Shown: one piece after another, positions 24,630 to 31,570 of the stretch | Position numbering within the stretch: the first letter of the stretch is position 1 | Layout: each line of letters starts with the position of its first letter | NCBI GenBank assembly: GCA_937900485.1 | Contig: CALCEL010000035.1 | Location: 1-42,214 of the forward strand | Source of the DNA: an uncultured Prevotellaceae bacterium | GTDB taxonomy: Bacteria > Bacteroidota > Bacteroidia > Bacteroidales > Bacteroidaceae | Reading direction: 5' to 3' | Length of the DNA: 42,214 nucleotides | The notes under the pieces: generated by a model | Told to the model about the DNA's origin: nothing | What the model saw: the letters and a program-made list of their open reading frames with translations, nothing else | The model's database searches: none | Position numbers and translations under genes: made by a program

Positions 24630-26201
24630 ATGCCGGACAGAAGTAAAGCGTCAGGGAGTAGAAGAGGTTCAGCTGACAGTGTTGCGAGGATGAGCGAGTT
24701 AGGTCATTTGCAACCGCAGGCGATAGATATGGAGGAGGCTGTGATTGGCGCGTGTCTGATTGAGAAAGACGCATTCGGACAAGTTTCTGACTACCTCAAA
24801 CCAGAATCCTTTTATGACACGAGGCATCAACATATTTTTAGGGCTATACAGTCGTTAGCCGCTGAGAATAAGCCTGTCGATATTCTTACTGTTACAGAGC
24901 AGTTGCGTAAGATAGGCAAGATTGATGATGCGGGTGGTCCACTCTACGTGACAGAGTTGAGTAGTAAGGTGCTCAGTTCTGCTCATATCGAGTATCACGC
25001 TCATGTCGTGGCTGAGAAAGCGTTGGCTCGTCAGCTCATTTCTTACACCAGTGACATTCAAAAGAGTGCTTTTGATGAGGGAGAGGATATCAATGAGTTG
25101 ATGCAGACTGCGGAAGGTCGTCTCTTCGAGTTGTCCAAGACAAACATGAAGAAGGACTTCACTCAGATTAATCCTGTAATCAAAGAGGCTTACGCCATGT
25201 TGGAGAAAGCCGCGGCGAGAAAGGACGGATTGAGTGGTCTGACAAGTGGTTTCGTACGACTTGACAAGATGACGAGTGGATGGCAAAACTCAGACTTGGT
25301 CATAATCGCCGCGCGACCTGCGATGGGTAAGACAGCTTTCGTGCTTTCTATGGCTAAGAATATGGCTGTCGATAACAGGATTCCTGTGGCTATGTTCTCT
25401 CTTGAGATGTCGAATGTCCAGTTGGTCAACCGTTTGATAGTGAATGTGTGCGAGATAGAGGGCGAGAAGATTAAGAGCGGTCAGTTGGCTCCGTTTGAGT
25501 GGGCTCAGCTGGACTATAAAATCAAGGATTTGTACGACGCTCCGTTTTATGTCGATGACACTCCTTCTCTCTCTGTGTTCGAGTTGAGAACTAAGGCGAG
25601 ACGACTGGTCAGAGATTATGGCGTGAAGATTATCATTATAGACTACCTCCAGCTCATGAACGCGAGCGGTATGTCATATAACTCACGACAGGAGGAGGTG
25701 AGTACGATTTCTCGTTCTTTGAAAGGATTAGCGAAAGAGTTGGATATTCCTATTATAGCTCTGTCACAGCTCAACAGAAGTGTTGAGAATCGTGTCGGCA
25801 GTGATCCGAATGACCCTGACAGCAAACGACCTCAGTTGTCTGACCTCCGTGAGTCTGGAGCCATAGAGCAGGATGCGGATATGGTTTGCTTTATTCATCG
25901 ACCTGAGTATTACAAGGTGCTGAGGGATAAAGATAATAACTCTACCAAAGATATGGCGGAGATCATTATCGCTAAACACCGTAACGGTGCAGTGGGTGAT
26001 GTTAAACTGAGATTTAAGGGTAAGTTCGCAAGATTCTCGAATATGGAGGACGAACAAGGCGATGCGTTCGTGGACATGGGTGAGACAATACAACCATCAA
26101 ACTCAAATGGTGTGTCGTATGACGGAGGTGATGATAAGATGGAGGCTTTCAATAACCTTACAGCGGATATGGCGCCGGACGACAACGAGCCGCCATTCTG
26201 A
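24630..26201 (+). CDS. dnaB: Replicative DNA helicase DnaB
   Basis: 523 residues. An N-terminal primase-interacting domain (about 30-135, LQPQAIDMEEAVIGACL) and a linker precede the RecA-like motor. Walker A is PAMGKT (Lys234), Walker B lies in VKIIIIDYLQLM, and SLEMS, SQLNRSVE and LRESGAIEQDAD are diagnostic. The hexamer unwinds the fork 5' to 3'. An acidic C-terminal tail (DKMEAFNNLTADMAPDD) extends past the motor. Expression starts from its own promoter 60 bp upstream, behind the DnaA-like boxes. The transcript probably runs to the hairpin at 26482, giving a 280-nt 3' UTR. Confidence 0.97.
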   Translation: MPDRSKASGSRRGSADSVARMSELGHLQPQAIDMEEAVIGACLIEKDAFGQVSDYLKPESFYDTRHQHIFRAIQSLAAENKPVDILTVTEQLRKIGKIDDAGGPLYVTELSSKVLSSAHIEYHAHVVAEKALARQLISYTSDIQKSAFDEGEDINELMQTAEGRLFELSKTNMKKDFTQINPVIKEAYAMLEKAAARKDGLSGLTSGFVRLDKMTSGWQNSDLVIIAARPAMGKTAFVLSMAKNMAVDNRIPVAMFSLEMSNVQLVNRLIVNVCEIEGEKIKSGQLAPFEWAQLDYKIKDLYDAPFYVDDTPSLSVFELRTKARRLVRDYGVKIIIIDYLQLMNASGMSYNSRQEEVSTISRSLKGLAKELDIPIIALSQLNRSVENRVGSDPNDPDSKRPQLSDLRESGAIEQDADMVCFIHRPEYYKVLRDKDNNSTKDMAEIIIAKHRNGAVGDVKLRFKGKFARFSNMEDEQGDAFVDMGETIQPSNSNGVSYDGGDDKMEAFNNLTADMAPDDNEPPF

Positions 26202-26481
26202 TATTGACTTTTTTGATGACATCGGTTAAACGATGGTCTTATGAGAATATATGTAGAATAAAAATGAAATTGTAGTATTTGACAATATGAAGTATAATTG
26301 ATATAAGTAAGATTGAATGAATTTGGTATACAGTTTTGTAGTTCGACAGATTCAGGTTCGGGAGAATCAAGATTTGTCTATTTTCTAAAAACAGTTTTTT
26401 ATGATATATTTGGTTACGAGAGTAACTGATTATGTTTAGATTGGATGATAATACATTTTCTCACTTTATCAATTAGAAAGA

Positions 26482-26525
26482 GGAGGGTGTTAAACAAGAG
26501 AGTTTAACATCCTCCCAGTTTTTTT
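26482..26525 (+). terminator. Strong rho-independent terminator
   Basis: A 14-bp stem (26482-26495 with 26502-26515, one G-T pair), loop of six, then seven Ts (26519-26525). Between dnaB and this hairpin (26202-26481) there is no ORF; a small GTTAC-GAGA-GTAAC hairpin with a GNRA loop lies at 26413-26426, just after a lone TATATTTG box (26405-26412). Confidence 0.85.
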
Positions 26526-26588
26526 GTGTGAGTGAATGGCGAATTATGGGTACGTGAATAAAGATGATGTTTTATTGTGCGCTATGGT

Positions 26589-26618
26589 TTTGTGAAATGG
26601 ATATTTTTATTACATTTG
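26589..26618 (+). promoter_or_regulatory. Promoter upstream of ispE
   Basis: TTTG (26589-26592), 18 bp, then TACATTTG (26611-26618). Transcription would start near 26625, 240 nt before ispE. Confidence 0.75.
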
Positions 26619-26636
26619 CAGCAGTTAAGGTGACTT

Positions 26637-26756
26637 ATGTACTACGTCACAAAAAAGAAGGTGATTAGGATGTTTGCAGATGTCCGTTCATTGAAAAGCG
26701 ATTTTGCAATAATATTTTATATACTGTTAGGAGCGGGCAGGGGACGTTTTATCTGA
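26637..26756 (+). CDS. Possible small protein or leader peptide (39 aa)
   Basis: An ATG at 26637, preceded by AAGG about 7 bases upstream, opens a 39-codon frame ending in TGA at 26754. It starts about 12 nt after the predicted transcription start, as a true first cistron would. The peptide begins MYYVTKKKVIRMF, is basic at the N terminus and has a hydrophobic patch (FAIIFYILLGAG) that could be a membrane segment. I recognise no family. It may be a small membrane protein, a leader peptide affecting ispE, or chance. Confidence 0.3.
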   Translation: MYYVTKKKVIRMFADVRSLKSDFAIIFYILLGAGRGRFI

Positions 26757-26864
26757 TGACTTTTTTCATGGTGTGTTACTATCCATAAGTCTACCGGTAA
26801 AAGATTGGCTCAGACATGAGATATTGTTGTTGAGCATGGTTATGAACAAGAAAATTATTATGTT

Positions 26865-27695
26865 ATGATTATTTATCCAAACGCAAAGATAAACATTGGT
26901 CTGAATGTGGTCGAGAAACGCAAAGATGGTTACCACAATCTTGAGACTATTTTCTATCCCATTAATATTCAGGACGCTGTTGAGATTGGTGTCATCGGGA
27001 ATGATGTGCCAGAGTGTGGGTATCAGCTGAAAGTGGCTGGTACGGTGCTGGAGGGTACTCCAGATGATAATCTCGTGGTTAAGGCTTATAAGTCGCTTAA
27101 AGCAGACTTCGACCTGCCGCCAGTGAGCATATACTTGTATAAGCATATACCTACTGGCGCTGGACTTGGTGGCGGCTCTTCTGACGCCGCATTTGTGATT
27201 AAGGCGTTGAACGACAAATTCGCATTGTCACTGTCCACGGAAAAAATGGAGGAGTATGCTTCTGCTCTTGGCGCTGACTGTGCTTTCTTTATTAAGAACG
27301 CACCTGTCTTCGCTACTGGCATAGGTAATGTCTTTCATCCATTGTCTCTGTCATTGAAGGGTAAGACTTTGGTGCTCGTGAAACCGGATGTATTCGTGTC
27401 AACACGTGACGCTTATTCTAATGTCACTCCTAGGCGTCCTGAGGTGTGTCTTTCAGAACTTGTGTCTCAGCCTTTGAAGAGTTGGAGGGATGTGGTAGTC
27501 AATGATTTTGAGAGAAGCGTGTTCCCTAAATTCCCTGAGATCGCAGCTATCAAGGACGAACTGTATGACTTGGGCGCCGTATACGCTTCTATGTCGGGAA
27601 GCGGGTCTTCCGTGTATGGAATCTTTGATGAACCGGTGGACAATGTGGATGAGAAATTCGCCGGATGCTTCTGCAGACAACGTGAGATGTTGTGA
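26865..27695 (+). CDS. ispE: 4-diphosphocytidyl-2-C-methyl-D-erythritol kinase
   Basis: 276 residues, a GHMP-superfamily kinase. It phosphorylates the 2-hydroxyl of CDP-methylerythritol in the non-mevalonate isoprenoid pathway. The start (MIIYPNAKINIGL) fits the family, with catalytic Lys8 near the N terminus. The ATP loop PTGAGLGGGSSDAA is 96-109, the catalytic Asp lies in GADCAFF, and the C-terminal glycine loop is MSGSGSSVYG. It lies after dnaB but has its own promoter and a long leader. Confidence 0.96.
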   Translation: MIIYPNAKINIGLNVVEKRKDGYHNLETIFYPINIQDAVEIGVIGNDVPECGYQLKVAGTVLEGTPDDNLVVKAYKSLKADFDLPPVSIYLYKHIPTGAGLGGGSSDAAFVIKALNDKFALSLSTEKMEEYASALGADCAFFIKNAPVFATGIGNVFHPLSLSLKGKTLVLVKPDVFVSTRDAYSNVTPRRPEVCLSELVSQPLKSWRDVVVNDFERSVFPKFPEIAAIKDELYDLGAVYASMSGSGSSVYGIFDEPVDNVDEKFAGCFCRQREML

Positions 27696-27708
27696 GGATA
27701 GGGGAGAA

Positions 27709-27744
27709 AGAAAGCGCCAGACTTATGTCTGGCGCTTTCTTTTT
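27709..27744. terminator. Bidirectional terminator between convergent genes
   Basis: A perfect 14-bp GC-rich stem (27709-27722 with 27727-27740), loop TTAT, then TTTT on plus. On minus the stem is followed by TTCTCCCC. It ends ispE and probably the converging small gene. Confidence 0.88.
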
Positions 27745-27765
27745 ATCTGTAAATCTGTAAACTGG

Positions 27766-28263
27766 TTATTTCTTGTTAAGAATGTCTTTAACCTTTGATG
27801 TTGTTATCTCGTAAGCCTTCTCCCAGTCTGTGTCGAGACAGAATGGAGTGGATGAGATCATGTCGTTGACATAACACATGGTTCTCTCTTTGTCTGTGTC
27901 CTTGAACAATGGGTTGTTCAGTGTGGCGTCCTGATAAAGCTTGATAATCTCAAGACGCTTCTCGGAAGAGATAGAACGTGCTTTGTAGAGGTTAACCTGA
28001 AAGTCTGTGACAAAACTTGTGAGACTCACAGCCTGAGCGTCGAAAAAGTAATTGTCCTTCTTGAGGTTCTGTTTCTGAACCATCATGTTTATATAGTTCA
28101 AACATGTTATCTTGAACTGGTTAAGCTGAAGCTCGTCCTCAGAGGCATTTGCACTATTTACGACAGCTGTGGCGTCATCATAGACTTTTCTGTATAGGTT
28201 CTGGGCGTTCACGGAACTTGCGAACAGAACCATAGTAAGCATTGATAGTACAACTTTTTTCAT
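27766..28263 (-). CDS. Exported protein of unknown function
   Basis: 165 residues with a signal peptide (MKKVVLSMLTMVLFASSVNAQ). The mature part is helical, with a Gln/Asn/Lys-rich middle and a C-terminal Cys pair region (CYVNDMISSTPFC). It resembles conserved Bacteroidales periplasmic proteins without known role, but I cannot name the family. It is preceded by a TATATTTG -7 box on the minus strand (28352-28359) and is monocistronic. Confidence 0.8.
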   Translation of the reverse strand: MKKVVLSMLTMVLFASSVNAQNLYRKVYDDATAVVNSANASEDELQLNQFKITCLNYINMMVQKQNLKKDNYFFDAQAVSLTSFVTDFQVNLYKARSISSEKRLEIIKLYQDATLNNPLFKDTDKERTMCYVNDMISSTPFCLDTDWEKAYEITTSKVKDILNKK

Positions 28264-28351
28264 TTTCTCTCTTATTAATTAGTGTTTATTTTATTCTTTT
28301 TATCTAAATCTGGATGATAATAGTGTATGTCTCACTCTAATACATTCGGTG

Positions 28352-28359
28352 CAAATATA
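28352..28359 (-). promoter_or_regulatory. -7 box for the 28263 gene
   Basis: Minus-strand TATATTTG matches TAnnTTTG, 88 bases before the start codon. No convincing -33 element is visible. Confidence 0.45.
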
Positions 28360-28464
28360 TACTTTTTCCATAAAATAAAGGCTATAATTGTGAATAAAAA
28401 CACACAATTATAGCCAATTTAATTTTTTTTTACTTTTAACAGCGTAATTTATTTGCGTTTGCTG

Positions 28465-29025
28465 TTATTTGAAATATCTGTTGTACAAACCTTGGAATCC
28501 GGCACCATGTCTTGCCTCGTCGCGAGCCATCTCATGTACTGTGTCATGTATTGCGTCAAGGTTGAGTTTCTTCGCCACTTTGGCAATGTCTAACTTAGCG
28601 GCACAAGCTCCTTCCTCTGCCTCCATCCTGACTTTCACGTTGGTCTTAGTGTCCCAGACAATTTCACCTAACAATTCGGCGAACTTTGCTGCATGCTCAG
28701 CCTCCTCGAACGCATATCTCTTAAATGCCTCCGCAATCTCAGGATATCCCTCACGGTCAGCTTGTCTGCTCATCGCCAGATACATACCAACTTCAGAACA
28801 CTCTCCGTTGAAGTGGTCTTTCAGACCTTGCAGGACAAACGCACCGTCTTCTCCCTCTGGTATAGCCTTGGCGACACCAAGCTCGTGCTCACAAGCGAAG
28901 TTCAAGCCGTCAGACTCTTTTAATTTGAATTTGTCACCTGGAACCTTACACTGTGGGCATTTCTCAGGTGGATTCTCTCCTTCATAAACGTAGCCACATA
29001 CTGGGCAAATCCATTTCTTCTTCAT
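28465..29025 (-). CDS. Rubrerythrin with N-terminal rubredoxin domain (reverse type)
   Basis: 186 residues. The N-terminal rubredoxin knuckles are CPVC (Cys7, Cys10) and CPQC (Cys23, Cys26), binding one iron. The following four-helix ferritin-like domain carries diiron ligands (GECSE, FEEAEHA, MARDEARHGAG). Classical rubrerythrin has the rubredoxin at the C terminus; this order is that of reverse rubrerythrins, which reduce hydrogen peroxide with electrons from NADH oxidoreductases in anaerobes. The Fur/PerR gene lies just upstream in the same direction (44 bp), so peroxide-dependent co-regulation is likely. Confidence 0.93.
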   Translation of the reverse strand: MKKKWICPVCGYVYEGENPPEKCPQCKVPGDKFKLKESDGLNFACEHELGVAKAIPEGEDGAFVLQGLKDHFNGECSEVGMYLAMSRQADREGYPEIAEAFKRYAFEEAEHAAKFAELLGEIVWDTKTNVKVRMEAEEGACAAKLDIAKVAKKLNLDAIHDTVHEMARDEARHGAGFQGLYNRYFK

Positions 29026-29069
29026 AATACGAAATAATTAATTGGTTAGACTTAAGTTTTACGTAACCT

Positions 29070-29528
29070 TTATGTTATATAATCATATTCTTGTTTCTTC
29101 TTGCACGCCTCGCATATACCTCTGTAGTATTGCTGCGCCTCCTGAATATCGTAACCATTGAGCAGACTGTCTATGTTTGGTATATGTACGTATGGTACGT
29201 TTGTGACGCCCCCGCAACGAGTGCAAATGAAATGTCCGTGAGGCTCTGTTATGCAGTCTGCGCATATGCTCTCGTTATTGTGTATCAGTCTGACGATACC
29301 GCAGTCAGCGAATTGCTTCAGCGTATTGTATATCGTGGTCTTGGACAATGAACCGAACTGCCTCGACAAGTCACTGTGTATAGACTCAACGGTAGGGTGG
29401 TTCTCATGTGTGGTCACATAGTCCAATATCGCCATTCTTTGTTTCGTCACAGCAAGTCCTTTCGAACGCAGCCTCTCCGTGAGACCCTTTATCTTCCACT
29501 TATTGCCTATTGCTATGTTTTTATCCAT
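29070..29528 (-). CDS. perR: Fur-family regulator, probably PerR
   Basis: 152 residues. The winged-helix DNA-binding domain (GLAVTKQRMAILDYV, SKTTIYNTLKQF) is followed by the metal-sensing and dimer domain with HGHFICTRCGG and CEACKKK (structural Zn2+). The His-rich HPTVESIH segment fits a regulatory metal site. Its pairing with a peroxide-reducing rubrerythrin favours PerR over Fur, but the distinction rests on context. A near-ideal promoter lies 44 bases upstream. Confidence 0.85.
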   Translation of the reverse strand: MDKNIAIGNKWKIKGLTERLRSKGLAVTKQRMAILDYVTTHENHPTVESIHSDLSRQFGSLSKTTIYNTLKQFADCGIVRLIHNNESICADCITEPHGHFICTRCGGVTNVPYVHIPNIDSLLNGYDIQEAQQYYRGICEACKKKQEYDYIT

Positions 29529-29571
29529 ATCAGAATGTGTGACAATTTTTCTTTCTCCGCACGATTGTTCG

Positions 29572-29602
29572 CAAATGTAGGATAATAATTTAACATTTCA
29601 AA
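29572..29602 (-). promoter_or_regulatory. Promoter of the perR-rubrerythrin operon
   Basis: On minus, TTTG (29599-29602), 19 bp, then TACATTTG (29572-29579). PerR autoregulation would be expected here, but no clear palindromic box is visible. Confidence 0.75.
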
Positions 29603-29805
29603 TTCTGTCCGTTTTTTTTTCTTTATATATGTATTTATTTGTTACGCACTTTATCTATAATTATGAATCGGGACACGCACTGCCGCTTGGACAGGTTGGG
29701 CGACGGCTGAGCAATTGATGTGACTTGATTCTTTTGACTCTGATGCTACGCCAGGATAGGCGATCTGTCTGATTCTGTAGGGAAGCATGTATGTGTCTAT
29801 CATGG

Positions 29806-29827
29806 CAGAATGTGTCAGCACATTCTG
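29806..29827 (-). terminator. Hairpin overlapping the nspC stop
   Basis: A perfect 9-bp stem CAGAATGTG/CACATTCTG (29806-29814, 29819-29827) spans the stop codon of nspC. There is no T tract after it on the minus strand, so termination is uncertain. The interval to perR (29529-29805) shows nothing else but the perR promoter. Confidence 0.45.
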
Positions 29828-31005
29828 TCACGATAGTCCTCATAGTGGTACTCACGATATAATTCGAATGTACCATCCGAGTGTAGTATGCCTATTGACG
29901 GATGATTTATGCCATTAAACATGCATGTCTTGACCGTGGTGTAGTGTATCATGTCCTCGAAGATGATTTCCTCTCCGATCTGTAACTCGTGGTCAAAACG
30001 CCAGTACTCCATATAATCACCTGACAGACAGCTGTTGCCGCCAAGCCTGTACAGATGGTTGCCTCCGGACTGGTTTTTCAAGACGCTTTCGTCTCTGAGT
30101 GTCTCTTCGTCTATAATCTCTGCTCCTCTGACTACCGGATGGTATGGCATTTCCAGACAGTCTGGCATGTGACATGTGAAGCTTACATTCAAAATGGCAG
30201 TCTTTATTCCGTGATTTTCAACGATGTCGACGACTTTTGAATATAACGGACCTGTTTGCCAGGCAAAGGCGGAACCTGGTTCAAGTATGACACGTAAGTT
30301 TGGATGACGTTGCTTGAAGACTTTCAGAGTGTCAATGAGAAGTGGTATGTCATAGTCCTTGCGGGTCATGAGATGACCACCGCCGAAATTGATCCACTTG
30401 AGTTCTGACATCAAATCACCGAACTTGCTCTCTATATGTGTGAGGGTACGCGCGAAAACGTCTGAACCGCTCTCACAATGACAATGAATGTGAAATCCCT
30501 CTACGCCCAAAGACGCAAGTGTCTCGTTGTTGTCACTCAGATATTTATCAAGATTTTCTCTGAGTATACCGAAACGCGAACCTGGTGCGCATGGGTTGTA
30601 CAGGTCTGTCTCTATCTCTGAGTACTCTGGATTGACTCGTATACCGCATGACACTCCGTGGGTCATCGCCACAGGAGCGAAATGTCTCAGTTGATTGAAG
30701 GAGTTGAAGGTTATGTGTGAGCTGCATCGGGCTATTTCGTCAAACTCCTCGTCAATGTACGCCGGTGAGTAGGTGTGTGCGGTACTGCCGAACTCCTCAT
30801 ACGCGAGTTTTGCCTCGTATAGGGAACTGGCTGTGGTGTGCTCTATGTATTCCCGGAAAATAGGAAAGGACTTCCACAGGGCGAAAGCCTTGAATGCTAA
30901 TATAATCTCTACTCCGGCTTGCTCCGACACATTCTTTATTAGTGCCAGATTGCGTCGGAGTAGGGATTCCTCAATCACATAACACGGGTTTGGTATGGTT
31001 GTCAT
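29815..31005 (-). CDS. nspC: Carboxynorspermidine decarboxylase
   Basis: 396 residues from the ATG at 31005, whose ATGA overlaps the TGA of rpiB by 4 bases; an ATG at 31014 (three codons longer) is possible. It is a fold-type III PLP enzyme that decarboxylates carboxynorspermidine/carboxyspermidine to make norspermidine or spermidine. The PLP Lys lies in LAFKAFALW; HIHCHCESG, NFGGGH and EPGSAFAW contact PLP, and GGNSCLSGD is the C-terminal active-site Cys loop. The start overlap indicates translational coupling to rpiB, which places polyamine synthesis at the end of the pentose operon. Confidence 0.94.
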   Translation of the reverse strand: MTTIPNPCYVIEESLLRRNLALIKNVSEQAGVEIILAFKAFALWKSFPIFREYIEHTTASSLYEAKLAYEEFGSTAHTYSPAYIDEEFDEIARCSSHITFNSFNQLRHFAPVAMTHGVSCGIRVNPEYSEIETDLYNPCAPGSRFGILRENLDKYLSDNNETLASLGVEGFHIHCHCESGSDVFARTLTHIESKFGDLMSELKWINFGGGHLMTRKDYDIPLLIDTLKVFKQRHPNLRVILEPGSAFAWQTGPLYSKVVDIVENHGIKTAILNVSFTCHMPDCLEMPYHPVVRGAEIIDEETLRDESVLKNQSGGNHLYRLGGNSCLSGDYMEYWRFDHELQIGEEIIFEDMIHYTTVKTCMFNGINHPSIGILHSDGTFELYREYHYEDYRDRMC

Positions 31006-31445
31006 TTTTTGCATGGGATGTCTTCTATGCGTTGTTGATGGCGTCCGCCGGCGAATTCGGTGCTGAAGAACTCATCGAGACACTGACGGCATGTGTCCTC
31101 ACTGATGAAGCGTCCTGGAAATACAATGACGTTGGCGTTGTTGTGCTCTTTGATGAGATGTGCTATCTCGGGCTCCCATACCAGTCCGGCGCGGATGGAT
31201 TGGTGTTTGTTCAGTGTCATTGATATGCCTTCACCTGAACCGCACATGGCAATGCCCGGGTAAACCTCACCTTTCTCAATTCCTTCCGCCAAGGCATGTC
31301 CGTAAGTGGCGTAGTTGCATGACTCTTCTGTGTATGTTCCGTAGTCCTTATATTGAAAACCCTTCTCATCCAGGTACTTCTTGACGAATTGCTTTAGCGG
31401 AAAAGCGGCATGGTCTGATGCCAATCCTATTGTCTTTATTTCCAT
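31002..31445 (-). CDS. rpiB: Ribose 5-phosphate isomerase B
   Basis: 147 residues, standard RpiB/LacAB length. It interconverts ribose 5-phosphate and ribulose 5-phosphate. Visible are the N-terminal ASDHAAFPLK substrate loop, the catalytic Cys region AMCGSGEGISM, HQSIRAGL and the AHLIKEHNNANV segment. It lies downstream of tkt in the same direction across a 125-bp gap containing a long inverted repeat. Confidence 0.95.
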   Translation of the reverse strand: MEIKTIGLASDHAAFPLKQFVKKYLDEKGFQYKDYGTYTEESCNYATYGHALAEGIEKGEVYPGIAMCGSGEGISMTLNKHQSIRAGLVWEPEIAHLIKEHNNANVIVFPGRFISEDTCRQCLDEFFSTEFAGGRHQQRIEDIPCKK

Positions 31446-31495
31446 TATCTGTCGTTGTTATATATGGAATGTGTAATATGTCAATAATATACTAA

Positions 31496-31551
31496 GGGAA
31501 TTAGTATGATAAACAAGACTCTATTGAGTGATGTTTATTCTACTAATTCCC
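31496..31551. repeat. Inverted repeat between tkt and rpiB
   Basis: GGGAATTAGTA (31496-31506) and TACTAATTCCC (31541-31551) are perfect 11-bp arms; inside them GATAAACA (31508-31515) can pair with TGTTTAT (31532-31538). No T tract follows. Confidence 0.7.
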
Positions 31552-31570
31552 AAATATGTGTGAATGGTTA

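Noticed and set aside
24300..24630. Chromosomal origin of replication
   Set aside because: The DnaA-like boxes are suggestive, but gene strands here do not diverge from this point, dnaA is absent, and skew cannot be computed by eye, so only a box array is called.
26340..26380. tRNA-like T arm (GATTCAGGTTCGGGAGAATC)
   Set aside because: The stem-loop is isolated; no anticodon arm or acceptor stem can be formed around it.
26840..26870. A dif-like terminus site (TTATTATGTTATGATT)
   Set aside because: Only one half resembles XerC/D sites and it is not palindromic; it overlaps the ispE start.
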